DNA of 39,283 nt, from contig JBBTWG010000023.1 in the NCBI GenBank assembly GCA_038062935.1, positions 1 through 39,283 on the forward strand, given 5' to 3'. Source of the stretch: JBBTWG01 sp038062935 (GTDB taxonomy: Bacteria; Patescibacteriota; Gracilibacteria; UBA1369; UBA12463). Made by a program: the position numbers and the translations under genes. Under the pieces are notes generated by a model. The model did not search any database, was not told where the DNA came from, and saw only the letters and a list, made by a program, of their open reading frames with translations. Below are positions 31,524-39,283 of the stretch, in pieces; within the stretch, counting starts at the first letter, position 1; each line of letters begins with the position of its first letter.

Positions 31524-32858
31524 ATGGCTCGACGACGTTCCGGTTCTTCCCGCTCTCTTGTGGCTGCATTGGCCTTGGCTTTTACGGTCGGTGGATCTCT
31601 GGGGTTTCTGTCTCATGATGCCCTTCCGGGACTCGTCAAGACTTCGATTTTGGCGAATCTTATCAATCCTGCGGTGATGGAACGTGTCGCTTCTCTGGAA
31701 ACTGTGAAACGTTTTGGAGAAATTTTGGCATATCATACGACCGACAGTGGAGAGCTGATCGAAGCGCAAGTTGGCGGTGATCCAAGTGATGCTTCCAGTG
31801 TTACGAATATCATTGCTCCTCTTGCGACTGAGCCAGTGGCTCCACCTGCGATAGAGATTCCTGATAATCTCCCAACGATCGATGGGTCGACTGATTGCAG
31901 TATTCCCACAGTGGAACAACCTTTGTATGGCGCAATTCCGGTCAGCACTCCAAATATGCATAACGGCATTCCTGGTGAATCGGCGGAAGTGACTATTTTG
32001 ATGCAAAATACCGGGAATATTCCTTGGTTTTCTGATCAAAGTGGATGTAAATCACGAATCCCTGTACAGCTCGGCACGATGCGCGAACGTGACCATGCGA
32101 GTGCTCTCTACACTGGTACGAGTGAAAGTGGATGGATTTCTCTGAATCGAATTGCTCTGGATACTCCTCGCGTCGATCCTGGCGAGACGGGTGTTTTCCG
32201 TTTTATGGCAAAATTTCCGAGGATTGAAGACGTGTATCGAGAATATTTTGGGCTCGTGATTCCTGGCGTTCAATGGGTTGATGCCAGTGAAGTGGCTCTG
32301 AATTTTGTTTCTGGTGAGCCTTATTCTTCTGATGAATTGGCACAGCGTTTGAATTACCTGAATGATTCTTCTCCTGGACGCGTGATTCATTTCGATCAGC
32401 CACGCAGTATGGATGTCAGCATTTCTGAACAGACAGCTCGCTTGAAAATTGGAGAGTATGTGGTTCGAAAATTTTCAGTGAGTACAGGAAGTGATCAGCA
32501 TCCAACGCCATTGAGAAACTGGAAGGTGCTTTTCAAACAACAGTGGAGAATCGGTGCGAAAGCGCCATATTATATTATGCCAAAATTTGTGGCACTTGAT
32601 CGTGGTAATGGATTTGAAGGATACGGACTGCATGCGCTCCCGAGTTTGGGAAATTCCAACCTTCGCAATCGTATTGGCGAGCTCGGATCGGATACACCTG
32701 TGCCGACGGAATGGTTTACGCAGGACGGCATGTGGACAGAAGCATATAGCCACATCGGAACCCGTAGAAGCCATGGCTGTGTACGATTTCTGCCAATCGA
32801 TCAGGAATTTGTGTACGATTTCATCGATATCGGAACTGAAATCGTGACGCATAATTAG
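31524..32858 (+). CDS. L,D-transpeptidase (YkuD domain) with Ig-like domain
   Basis: Exported cell-wall enzyme that forms 3-3 peptidoglycan cross-links or attaches proteins to the wall. The 444-aa product starts with a signal or anchor segment (SLVAALALAFTVGGSLGF). A middle domain at about 145-260 resembles an NBR1-type Ig fold (AEVTILMQNTGNIPWF, DPGETGVFRFMAKFP). The C-terminal YkuD domain (about 285-444) begins FDQPRSMDVSISEQTARL and carries the active site SHIGTRRSHGCVRF, with the nucleophile Cys at about 419. A consensus promoter with an embedded palindrome precedes it. Confidence 0.93.
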   Translation: MARRRSGSSRSLVAALALAFTVGGSLGFLSHDALPGLVKTSILANLINPAVMERVASLETVKRFGEILAYHTTDSGELIEAQVGGDPSDASSVTNIIAPLATEPVAPPAIEIPDNLPTIDGSTDCSIPTVEQPLYGAIPVSTPNMHNGIPGESAEVTILMQNTGNIPWFSDQSGCKSRIPVQLGTMRERDHASALYTGTSESGWISLNRIALDTPRVDPGETGVFRFMAKFPRIEDVYREYFGLVIPGVQWVDASEVALNFVSGEPYSSDELAQRLNYLNDSSPGRVIHFDQPRSMDVSISEQTARLKIGEYVVRKFSVSTGSDQHPTPLRNWKVLFKQQWRIGAKAPYYIMPKFVALDRGNGFEGYGLHALPSLGNSNLRNRIGELGSDTPVPTEWFTQDGMWTEAYSHIGTRRSHGCVRFLPIDQEFVYDFIDIGTEIVTHN

Positions 32859-32872
32859 AGCTATGCTACAAT
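32844..32872 (+). promoter_or_regulatory. Promoter of tRNA-Cys
   Basis: GTGACG (32844-32849), 17-nt spacer, extended -10 TGC-TACAAT (32864-32872). Start near 32879, 27 nt before the tRNA. The -35 lies inside the end of the L,D-transpeptidase gene. Confidence 0.6.
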
Positions 32873-32905
32873 CCCTCTGCTTTGACTTGGTTTTTTGATA
32901 TACGC

Positions 32906-32981
32906 GGCGGCGTACCCAAGTGGTTAAGGGAGCAGTTTGCAAAACTGCGATGCATCGGTTCGATTCCGATCGCCGCCTCCA
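32906..32981 (+). tRNA. tRNA-Cys (anticodon GCA)
   Basis: Acceptor GGCGGCG pairs with CGCCGCC (32971-32977), discriminator T and encoded CCA. Anticodon stem GCAGT/ACTGC holds loop TTGCAAA, giving GCA. T arm ATCGG-TTCGATT-CCGAT. All stems are complete. Confidence 0.96.
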
Positions 32982-32987
32982 TGAGTT

Positions 32988-33022
32988 AGGAATTAGGATT
33001 GAGGATGTAGGATGTAGGAATT
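32988..33022. repeat. Heptamer repeat R2, copy c
   Basis: Five units: AGGAATT, AGGATTG, AGGATGT, AGGATGT, AGGAATT, placed between tRNA-Cys and the end of the minus-strand gene. Confidence 0.85.
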
Positions 33023-33026
33023 GAAT

Positions 33027-33974
33027 TTACATTCGTTCGGTTTTTTCGTACGCGCGTTCGAGGGCGAATGCTTTGGCTTCCCCGAAGCATTCCTCTTCTC
33101 CAAAACAGGGTTGTTCGTGTGCCTGGAGATATTGTTTTAGGGCGTTTTTGTAGGTGGTATTCATTTGAGTGGCGTAGAGTGCATATTCTGGATTCTGATA
33201 CATCCATTTTGCTTTTTTGAGCCACAAATTCATGGTGATGTCGGCCTCCAACAGATATTCTCGGCTTGCATCTCCGGTCGGGATGACACGGAGTTTGTCG
33301 CCCATATCTTTTTCGAATTCGAGGAAAAGTTGTGCTGCGATTTTTTTGAGATTTTGTTCGACTAGATTTTCCCCGTCTTTTTCATGGATACTTTTGGCGA
33401 GTGCTTTTATTATATGTTTTGCCCTTGTGAAAAATGGGTCATCCTGAACATTTTCCTGGTCCGCGATGATGTCTAATCCTTGAAGACTTTTTGAGCTCAT
33501 AAGCCTTTCCCAATTTCCGGAAAAAATATCTTCTTTGAATCCTTCTGCGAGTTTGAGGAGATCTTCTTTTGAAACCTCGGCACTTTCAATTGCTTCACGA
33601 AACAGATCTTTGTCCGCAATCTGTATCCTTAATCGCAAGCTCTCTGGGTCTCCGGCCTTTTTGGCCTTTGACATCACCTGTAATCCACATTCACGAGCCA
33701 ATTGCTGTATTTCTTTAGCCATATTCAAATCTGTTGCTTGTTGTGAATTTCTTGCCGTTCTCAATGCTTCTGATTCGTCTCTGAGCATGTCATCCACTGC
33801 CTCCCGAATGCTCGCCCTCTGTCTGAGCCTCACTTTTCCAATTCTGCTGACAGCTCCCACGGCTTTTTCTTGGCCTCTGGCTATGTTTGCACTTGAATCC
33901 AGCCTTGCATTGTACAGCTTCAATAAATCCAAAAGTTTTTGAACACTTCCTGATGGCCGCTCAATGTTATGCAT
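33027..33974 (-). CDS. Large helical protein, unrecognised
   Basis: A 315-aa soluble, mostly helical, charged protein without signal peptide or membrane segment. Pieces such as ESVQK-type helices early, then DPESLRLRIQIADKDLFREAI and EQNLKKIAAQLFLEFEKDM, suggest a bundle of amphipathic helices; two Cys occur in CFGEEECFGEA near the end. I recognise no family. Start set at the ATG at 33974, because the upstream TTG at 34010 is part of a TTGACA promoter box. It is downstream of the triple-repeat gene on the same strand but has its own promoter. Confidence 0.65.
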   Translation of the reverse strand: MHNIERPSGSVQKLLDLLKLYNARLDSSANIARGQEKAVGAVSRIGKVRLRQRASIREAVDDMLRDESEALRTARNSQQATDLNMAKEIQQLARECGLQVMSKAKKAGDPESLRLRIQIADKDLFREAIESAEVSKEDLLKLAEGFKEDIFSGNWERLMSSKSLQGLDIIADQENVQDDPFFTRAKHIIKALAKSIHEKDGENLVEQNLKKIAAQLFLEFEKDMGDKLRVIPTGDASREYLLEADITMNLWLKKAKWMYQNPEYALYATQMNTTYKNALKQYLQAHEQPCFGEEECFGEAKAFALERAYEKTERM

Positions 33975-33981
33975 AGGTGAT

Positions 33982-34010
33982 ATTTTCCCGTATTTCCCTT
34001 GTTTTGTCAA
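33982..34010 (-). promoter_or_regulatory. Minus-strand promoter, leaderless type
   Basis: TTGACA (34010-34005), 17-nt spacer, GAAAAT (33987-33982), with the ATG seven bases further at 33974. Confidence 0.6.
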
Positions 34011-34030
34011 ATTTTGGCTTTGACCTGAAT

Positions 34031-35065
34031 TTAATTCCTTCCTTTTCTTACTTCAAATGGGTTCCTTTTCAAGATGCTTTCTGCGTCTTTTTCCAGGACT
34101 TCCCTGATTCCTTTTTCTGTTTGTCCGGGGTAGTTTCTTGCCAACCAGTCCACAATTCCTGTTCCTTTAAAATCTCCTGATTTCCATTTTTTCATTGTTG
34201 AGATTGCCCATTTTTTGCCGATTGGCAACCTTCTTGTGTTTTCCATGAAGAATATTCGTACGTCCTCTTTTTTTATTTCATCTTTTGCATATGGATTTCT
34301 TGCGAGTAAAAAATCCCTTCCCTCTTTCCCAAAAACTTTTAGCATCCAAAATTCTACGTTGCCTCTCGAGTTCTTTGTTATATTGTTTTCAATCCATTCC
34401 CTGCATGTTTCACCACTAATTCCATTTATTTCCTGTCCTCGAATTTTTGCCATGGACCATTTTTCGCCCTGCTTTAGCGATGAAAAAAAACTTTTTAGAA
34501 ATTCTCCAACCTCTGCTTTTGATCCCAGCTTTCTTTCTTTTTCTGGCGTATATGGGTTTCTTTGTAACATTTCACGTTCCATTGACCCCAAAATGTGACC
34601 TATAACCTTGCGTGTCCATCCCGATCTCGCATAAATATTCCCATAGAGTTTTTTATTTCTCGGATCACTTTTTAGTTTTCTAATATTCCATTTTTCACCC
34701 TCCCCCAATTGCTTCAAAAAAGAAATAAATTGCTGCCTTGGAGATTCTTTTTCATTTTTTGATCCTTCCAGCCACCCTTCAAATCCCATTGCTATTGCGA
34801 TTTTTAGCCGCATGCTTGCTGATATAAGCCTGTGTATGTCTTCATATTTTTGCAAGTCAGGATCCTCCTGAATCATTTTCCTTATTCTTGCACACCCTGC
34901 TGCAATATTTGGGAGCCCCCTTATTTCAAAATTCTCCATGGCGAGCCTGAGTGCTCCTGGATTTGGATACTGGATATCATTCTGAATGCAGTATGTTTCT
35001 GCCGCCTGAACTATTTCTCTGCCGGTCAGAACTTTCTTGTCTGTAAATTCTGGTTCATTTCTCAT
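34031..35065 (-). CDS. Protein with three internal repeats of about 75 residues
   Basis: A 344-aa protein, soluble and basic. From about residue 110 it consists of three degenerate repeats. Each opens with F(I/L/M)-x2-L-like helix and a GEKW or GKKW motif (LGEGEKWNI, LKQGEKWSM, LPIGKKWAI), passes a Gly-containing turn and a W at mid-repeat, and closes with RNPY, RNPY or RNPF (LQRNPYTP, LARNPYAK, LKRNPFEV). The first 100 residues are a separate helical domain. I recognise no family; the repeats could be small DNA- or protein-binding modules, but nothing in the sequence proves this. It is divergent from the helicase gene. Confidence 0.7.
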   Translation of the reverse strand: MRNEPEFTDKKVLTGREIVQAAETYCIQNDIQYPNPGALRLAMENFEIRGLPNIAAGCARIRKMIQEDPDLQKYEDIHRLISASMRLKIAIAMGFEGWLEGSKNEKESPRQQFISFLKQLGEGEKWNIRKLKSDPRNKKLYGNIYARSGWTRKVIGHILGSMEREMLQRNPYTPEKERKLGSKAEVGEFLKSFFSSLKQGEKWSMAKIRGQEINGISGETCREWIENNITKNSRGNVEFWMLKVFGKEGRDFLLARNPYAKDEIKKEDVRIFFMENTRRLPIGKKWAISTMKKWKSGDFKGTGIVDWLARNYPGQTEKGIREVLEKDAESILKRNPFEVRKGRN

Positions 35066-35108
35066 ATTAATGGCTTACTTTACATGCATTTCAAATAAAA
35101 TCAAGAGC

Positions 35109-35117
35109 TGGTATAAT
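35109..35117 (+). promoter_or_regulatory. Extended -10 promoter of the helicase gene
   Basis: TGG followed by TATAAT (35112-35117), weak -35 TTTCAA (35089-35094). The ATG at 35127 is nine bases after the -10 box. Confidence 0.65.
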
Positions 35118-35126
35118 CTGCTGACT

Positions 35127-37379
35127 ATGGGACATTTTCTGGATGAATTGAATGATCCACAGCGAGATGCGGTGGTGACGATGGAGGGGCCTCTGCTTGT
35201 GATTGCGGGAGCGGGGAGCGGAAAAACGAAGGCACTCACGCATCGGATTGCGTATATGATTCAGGAGCGCGGGGTTTCTCCGTGGAATATTTTGGCGGTA
35301 ACTTTCACGAACAAGGCGGCGCAGGAGATGAAGGAGCGCATTGCGAAATTGACATCTGTATCAGTCGGACAGAGCTTCATGGAAAATCTGGATCTGCCGA
35401 CGATTGGAACTTTCCACTCGGTGTGTGTGAAGATTTTGCGAAAATATGGACATGTTCTGGGGTATGAAAATTCTTTTACAATTTATGACGGGACGGATCA
35501 GGAAATTCTCATGAAGCAGCTCATGGAGCAGCGAAAAATGGATCCAAAGAAAATGAATCCGAAAGCGATTTTGGGTGGGATTTCTGGAGCGAAAAATCAA
35601 CTCATCACGGCGAAGGAGTATCAAAAATATGCGAATTCGCATTTCACAGAGACGATTGCGGAGCTGTATCCGCCCTATCAGAAAGCGCTTCGGGAGAATG
35701 GTGCGATGGATTTCGATGATTTGATCATGAATGTGGTGACGATTTTCCGTACTGATGCAGCGGTACTGACGGAATATCAGGATCGATTTGGATATATTTC
35801 TGTCGATGAGTATCAGGATACAAATCACGCGCAATATACTTTTTCGAAATTGCTTGCGGAGAAGTATCGGAATATCTGTGCGATTGGAGATGAAGATCAG
35901 AGTATTTATAGTTGGCGCGGTGCGACGATTCGCAATATTCTGGATTTCGAGAAAGATTATCCGGAGGCGAAAGTGATCAAGCTGGAGCAGAATTATCGCT
36001 CGACGCAGCCGATTTTGGATGCGGCGCATTCGGTGATTCGCCTGAACAGTCAGCGCAAAGAGAAAAAACTCTGGACGGAGAAAACGATTGGCGATCCGGT
36101 GAAAATCTGGGCGTGTCGCAATGAGCGCGCGGAGGGTGAGATGGTGGCGCAGGAAATTCTGAAGACGATGCGGACGTATGAAGCGCCGGATTATCAGGAC
36201 TTCGTAGTGCTGTATCGCACGAATGCGCAGTCGCGTGTGATGGAGGAAATTTTTCTGCGCAATGGAATTCCGTATAAAATTATTGGTGGGATTAAATTTT
36301 ATGATCGCAAAGAAATCAAGGATCTGATTGCGTATCTGCGAGTGATTCAGAATCCTCGTGATTCGGTGAGTATGATGCGGATCCTGAATGTGCCGGCGAG
36401 GAATATCGGCGCGAAGACGATCGAGGCGGTGCAGCAATTTGCGTTGTCGCGTGGTGTTTCTTTTTTCGAGGCGATGGATGACATCGCGTCTTTTGGAGAA
36501 CTCGCGGACGCGAAAGTTCTTGCGATTCAGAAGTTTGTGGCGCTGATTCGTCGGTTGCAAAATTTCAATACACAAGAGACGGCGGCGGGGATGATTAAAT
36601 ATGTTTTTGAAGAAGCGGGATATCGCGCGTTTCTGGATGATGGCTCTAGCGAGGGCGAAGAACGACTCGAAAACGTGCGGGAAATGATTTCAGTGGCGAA
36701 AAAATATGATGCGCTGGAACCAGGAATGAGTCTGAAAATTTTCCTGGAGGAAGTGAGTCTCATCGCGGATGCGGAGCGGACAGAGGAGAAAAAGAATTCA
36801 GTGACGATGATGACGATTCACTCGGCGAAAGGTTTGGAATTTCCTGTCGTTTTCGTGGTGGGAATGGAAGAGGGGATTTTTCCGCATGGACGCAATGCCC
36901 TGGAACGTGATCTGCTGGAGGAAGAACGTCGCCTCATGTACGTGGCGGTGACGCGCGCGAAAGAAAAATTGTATCTGCTTTTTGCGCAGGAACGCATGTT
37001 GTATGGCGAATATAAAAATAACCCGCCGTCGCAATTTCTCGCGGTGCTTCCGGAAGATGTGGTGGAGAGAAATTATGATCTGATGGGAGGACGTGGGCGT
37101 GTGGGTGGTTTCGGTGGTGCGGGTGTGAGCACATTTGGTAGCTCCGGTGGCCGACAATTTCAGCCGATTACAGATTTATCACAAAGTTCGAAACCGGTGC
37201 CGATGGAAGATGTCGAGTCGGTGTATCAGAAAGGTGATACAGTCATGCATCCTTCTTTTGGGCCTGGGACGGTGATGAGCGTCGCTGGCGGCGTGATTGA
37301 AATTATTTTCGAAGATCCGGATGTGGGCGTGAAGAAATTGGCGGTGAGTATTGCGCCGTTGAAGAAGATTGCGATCTAG
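35127..37379 (+). CDS. pcrA: UvrD/PcrA-type ATP-dependent DNA helicase
   Basis: SF1A 3'-5' helicase for nucleotide excision repair, RecA filament removal and replication restart. The 750-aa product has all motifs: Q motif LNDPQRDAV, Walker A AGAGSGKTKALTHRI, Ia TFTNKAAQEM, II VDEYQDTNHAQY, III GDEDQSIYSWRGA, IV LEQNYRST, V TIHSAKGLEFPVVFVVG and VI RRLMYVAVTRAKEKLYL. After a Gly-rich linker the C-terminus (about 700-750) is the Tudor-like PcrA tail (GDTVMHPSFGPGTVMSV), which in PcrA binds RNA polymerase. This tail favours PcrA. The ATG at 35127 follows an extended -10 box. Confidence 0.97.
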   Translation: MGHFLDELNDPQRDAVVTMEGPLLVIAGAGSGKTKALTHRIAYMIQERGVSPWNILAVTFTNKAAQEMKERIAKLTSVSVGQSFMENLDLPTIGTFHSVCVKILRKYGHVLGYENSFTIYDGTDQEILMKQLMEQRKMDPKKMNPKAILGGISGAKNQLITAKEYQKYANSHFTETIAELYPPYQKALRENGAMDFDDLIMNVVTIFRTDAAVLTEYQDRFGYISVDEYQDTNHAQYTFSKLLAEKYRNICAIGDEDQSIYSWRGATIRNILDFEKDYPEAKVIKLEQNYRSTQPILDAAHSVIRLNSQRKEKKLWTEKTIGDPVKIWACRNERAEGEMVAQEILKTMRTYEAPDYQDFVVLYRTNAQSRVMEEIFLRNGIPYKIIGGIKFYDRKEIKDLIAYLRVIQNPRDSVSMMRILNVPARNIGAKTIEAVQQFALSRGVSFFEAMDDIASFGELADAKVLAIQKFVALIRRLQNFNTQETAAGMIKYVFEEAGYRAFLDDGSSEGEERLENVREMISVAKKYDALEPGMSLKIFLEEVSLIADAERTEEKKNSVTMMTIHSAKGLEFPVVFVVGMEEGIFPHGRNALERDLLEEERRLMYVAVTRAKEKLYLLFAQERMLYGEYKNNPPSQFLAVLPEDVVERNYDLMGGRGRVGGFGGAGVSTFGSSGGRQFQPITDLSQSSKPVPMEDVESVYQKGDTVMHPSFGPGTVMSVAGGVIEIIFEDPDVGVKKLAVSIAPLKKIAI

Positions 37380-37396
37380 GAATTCAACTTTGGGTC

Positions 37397-37555
37397 TCAT
37401 TTCCCTTGCGGGGGCGCGCTTTGGATCGCCGGAAATTTCCCCCTGCGAGGGAAATTTCCTAAGTGCTCGCGACTCGCTCTCGGTCTTTTCAGACCGAACC
37501 ATGCCCGCTCGTACTCGCAGTTGCGCTCCAAAGCGCGCCCCCGCAAGGGAAATGA
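37397..37555. repeat. Palindromic element family A, copy 2
   Basis: A 159-bp element just after pcrA. Perfect 29-bp outer arms lie at 37397-37425 and 37527-37555. Hairpin i is GGAAATTTCCC-CCTGCGA-GGGAAATTTCC (37431-37459), with the same loop as copy 1. Hairpin ii is TCGGTCT-TTTC-AGACCGA (37480-37497), unrelated in sequence to copy 1. The core TAAGTGCTCG, ACCATGCCCGCTC and CTCGCAGTTGCG is conserved. The arms share little with copy 1 although both are perfect. Confidence 0.85.
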
Positions 37556-37587
37556 ACACAAATTTGCATTTCTAATTCGTCATGTCC

Positions 37588-37593
37588 TATACT
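37588..37593 (+). promoter_or_regulatory. -10 box of the GNAT gene, leaderless type
   Basis: TATACT ends six bases before the ATG at 37600. Confidence 0.5.
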
Positions 37594-37599
37594 TCAAAC

Positions 37600-38142
37600 A
37601 TGCACTTTCCTCAAAAATTTCCCATCCTCAAGGTTGGCAAATATTTGCTTCGGGAAGCGAAAAAGTCTGATGCGAAGTTTTATTTTCAATGCTTGACGGA
37701 TCCGGAGACGATTCGATTTACGAGCTATGGCGTCAAAGATATTCTTGGGGTTGAGCAGTGGTTTCAGGACTATAAAAAACAGTTTCGTGAATCGAAGAGA
37801 ATTAGCTGGGTGATTGAAGAAATTGAGACGGGTGATTTTCTCGGTGAGATGAGTCTTTTCGATGTTTCAGTGGAACACAATAAAGGCGAGATTGGATTTT
37901 TTCTGGGAAAAAAATATTGGAATCGTGGAATTATGTCTGAGGTTTCAAAAGCAGTTTTGGATTATGCTTTCGGCACTCTGCAGATGCACCGACTGCAGTC
38001 AATTGCGATGGGCAAGAATATGGGATCGCGTCGGCTTTTGGAAAAAAATAAATTCCGCGAGGAGGGGATTTTGAGACAATATAAATTGTGTCGCGGGAAG
38101 TATTGCGATTTTATTTTGTACTCGAGGATTGCTGCGAAGTGA
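37600..38142 (+). CDS. GNAT N-acetyltransferase, RimJ/RimL type
   Basis: A 180-aa GNAT-fold protein that would move acetyl from acetyl-CoA to a protein N-terminus, amino sugar or antibiotic. RimJ/RimL-like features are present: LLREAKKSDAKFYFQCLTDPE at the start, DFLGEMSLF, GEIGFFLGKKYWNRGIMSEV with the acetyl-CoA loop region (KKYWNRGIMSE), and LLEKNKFREEGILRQY. The substrate cannot be read from sequence. The ATG at 37600 is preferred to 37582, since the -10 box TATACT lies between them. Confidence 0.9.
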   Translation: MHFPQKFPILKVGKYLLREAKKSDAKFYFQCLTDPETIRFTSYGVKDILGVEQWFQDYKKQFRESKRISWVIEEIETGDFLGEMSLFDVSVEHNKGEIGFFLGKKYWNRGIMSEVSKAVLDYAFGTLQMHRLQSIAMGKNMGSRRLLEKNKFREEGILRQYKLCRGKYCDFILYSRIAAK

Positions 38143-38153
38143 AATTACTTCTT

Positions 38154-38369
38154 TCATTCCGAGAGGCTTCTTCCCAAGAGCTTTTCTGCTGATTCGCGCG
38201 TCAATCTTCCTCTACTGTCCATCTCTTCATCGTGAGGACGTAGGTATTGATCGCTCTCTGGTTGCAATTTCCCCATCTTAAAATCTTCATTCCACCCCTT
38301 TCCTTTCGCTCTTTTTCCCCCTTCGGGATTTTGCCCCTCTGTCTCTCTTCTCAAAGCATTGGCTGCCAT
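38154..38369 (-). CDS. Small hydrophilic protein, unrecognised
   Basis: A 71-aa, charged and Gly-rich protein (NPEGGKRAKGKGWNEDF) ending in a short helix (RLTRESAEKLLGRSL). Start set at the ATG at 38369; the frame extends to 38426 into A/T-rich DNA. No family recognised and no clear promoter. It is convergent with the GNAT gene, with stops 11 bases apart. Coding status is moderate. Confidence 0.45.
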   Translation of the reverse strand: MAANALRRETEGQNPEGGKRAKGKGWNEDFKMGKLQPESDQYLRPHDEEMDSRGRLTRESAEKLLGRSLSE

Positions 38370-38445
38370 ATATTTTGAATTTAGAAAAATAGAAGAGTAT
38401 TCTAGCACTTTTTCTTTTCTTTGCAAGTTTTTGCGAAAATAGCTT

Positions 38446-38475
38446 TGAAAAACCCCCGGTTTGTGGCCGGGGGTT
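38446..38475 (-). terminator. Terminator of the right-edge Cys-rich protein gene
   Basis: On the minus strand AACCCCCGG (38475-38467) pairs with CCGGGGGTT (38459-38451) around a seven-base loop and runs into a T stretch. It lies 170 bp beyond the stop of the minus-strand gene at 38645. Confidence 0.8.
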
Positions 38476-38644
38476 GCGAGTGCAGTGTGATTGTCCGTCC
38501 CGCGGGGCGGGACAACGTATCTTTCTGCGGATTTTCGAAGGCCTGGATCTCCGGCTTGCGTCGGGATTTTTGGACACTTTCAAAAAGCCTGTTTTCTTGG
38601 GATTTTTTTGGAAGAAGGGGAGAATGCCGAGTGGCTCTTTTGAG
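38476..38644. other. Intergenic stretch with a GC-rich hairpin
   Basis: GTCCCGC (38497-38503) pairs with GCGGGAC (38507-38513). The preceding GTTGCGAGTGCAG recalls the conserved core of the palindromic elements, so this may be a decayed copy. No gene is seen. Confidence 0.45.
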
Positions 38645-39283
38645 CTACTGGCACTTTTTGAGGGCGACGGTTCCGGAGGTGTAGAGCATGTTGCAGGTGG
38701 TGCCGCCGCTCCAGAGTTTGAGCTGGAGAGTGGCGGTGCTGGCGGGTGGTGTGAATGTGAATGAGAAGGAAGACTGGCCTCCGTAGTGCATATCACATCC
38801 TGATCCTGGCGCGTTTTTCAGAACTTTTCCGTTGGTGTCGACGAGACTCCATTGAATCGGATTGGTACTGAAGGTGCTGCTGTCGTTTTTGGTGACGACG
38901 GCCGTGCAGGAATTTGCCGAACAGTTTTGAACTTGGAGACAGATGACACTTCCGCAGGACGATCCTGTGCTGGGTGCATAGCTTTTCGTAAAGATGCAGG
39001 TTCCTGGTGTCCACTGGCACGAATTTGAACAGGTATTTGTTGTCATCCCTGGTCCGCATTCGTCAAAGTAGTTGCAGAAACCCCCACTGGTCGTTCCGGG
39101 GGAGCAGACACCTTCGTTTCCGCAAACGACATTGTCTTGTCCACTGCATTTCCAGGTTCCACATTTGTTGCCGCAGGTGGTTCCCGGAGTTGCTGAGAGA
39201 TTTGATGTTCCGCCGCAGGCGTTTTTGGTTGGTGGAGGTGGTGGAGGAGGAGGTGGTGGTGGACTACCGCACGCGTTCGTTGT
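38645..39283 (-). CDS. Cys-rich extracellular protein, C-terminal part (runs off right edge)
   Basis: The frame is open from the right edge to the stop at 38645, giving the last 212 residues. It begins with NACGS, then a run of eleven Pro, then NACGG and a repeat-like Cys-rich segment (TTCGNKCGTWKCSGQDNVVC) resembling the MopE-type or myxobacterial NACGGC repeats of surface proteins. After more Cys pairs, the last 110 residues form a Ser/Thr-rich probable beta sandwich (SFSFTFTPPASTATLQLKL). The many Cys suggest an exported, disulfide-linked protein. The N-terminus and signal peptide lie outside the window. A terminator follows at 38446-38475. Confidence 0.82.
   Translation of the reverse strand, partial: TTNACGSPPPPPPPPPPPTKNACGGTSNLSATPGTTCGNKCGTWKCSGQDNVVCGNEGVCSPGTTSGGFCNYFDECGPGMTTNTCSNSCQWTPGTCIFTKSYAPSTGSSCGSVICLQVQNCSANSCTAVVTKNDSSTFSTNPIQWSLVDTNGKVLKNAPGSGCDMHYGGQSSFSFTFTPPASTATLQLKLWSGGTTCNMLYTSGTVALKKCQ

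Noticed and set aside
35361..36575. Long minus-strand frame of 404 codons
   Set aside because: Antisense to conserved helicase motifs of pcrA; composition typical of a shadow frame.

Overview
The window looks like chromosomal DNA of a Candidate Phyla Radiation (Patescibacteria) bacterium, possibly a Peregrinibacteria-type lineage. This is an inference from gene content and style: compact single-copy housekeeping genes (dnaJ, recA, recX, nusA, nadK, dprA, xerC/D-type recombinase, nrdR, pcrA/uvrD), a type IV pilus/competence ATPase, an SLH-domain surface protein, almost no recognisable Shine-Dalgarno sequences, several promoters whose -10 box lies 6 to 10 nt before the start codon, and a diversity-generating retroelement (DGR). 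UGA is used as a normal stop (ppdK, higA, recX and others), so the UGA=Gly code of Gracilibacteria/SR1 is excluded.

Layout. 1-1380: start of an SLH surface protein, running off the left edge. 1936-4070: tRNA-Glu, dnaJ, a membrane protein, tRNA-Lys with terminator. 4241-5400: two small DNA-binding proteins facing each other, the second beside an unusual array of phased operator half-sites. 5485-8129: O-antigen ligase-like protein and a higBA toxin-antitoxin pair. 8143-10858: pyruvate phosphate dikinase. 10885-13702: minus-strand group of glycosyltransferase, NAD kinase, aminoacyl-tRNA deacylase and a small protein with its own promoter. 13740-18250: membrane protein, zinc-ribbon protein, recA, recX, nusA, separated by large palindromic elements. 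18469-21965: Fic protein, then the DGR (split reverse transcriptase, inverted avd, template repeat, target gene with variable repeat). 22051-32858: pilB-like ATPase, coiled-coil protein, dprA, PurM-like protein, FtsE-like ABC ATPase, secreted protein, tyrosine recombinase, membrane protein, dGTPase, nrdR, L,D-transpeptidase. 32906-39283: tRNA-Cys, two unrecognised proteins, pcrA/uvrD helicase, GNAT acetyltransferase, a small protein and a Cys-rich surface protein running off the right edge.

The most striking system is the DGR. A 100-nt template (20657-20756) and the 3' end of the target gene (21064-21163) differ at 16 positions, and every difference is at a template adenine. Its reverse transcriptase is interrupted by a 31-nt CT/GA dinucleotide tract that puts the catalytic half out of frame; loss of one unit or gain of two would restore it, so retromutagenesis may be switched by slippage. 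The accessory gene avd is inverted and overlaps the RT start head to head.

The intergenic space is rich in structure: two related families of 160-200 bp palindromic elements whose arms differ in sequence between copies but stay self-complementary (15971-16173, 37397-37555; 16206-16386, 18268-18436), and two families of degenerate 7-nt tandem repeats (GTGACNT and AGGATNN) that supply the start or stop codons of several genes. An operator array at 5246-5394 has half-sites at exact multiples of 11 bp.
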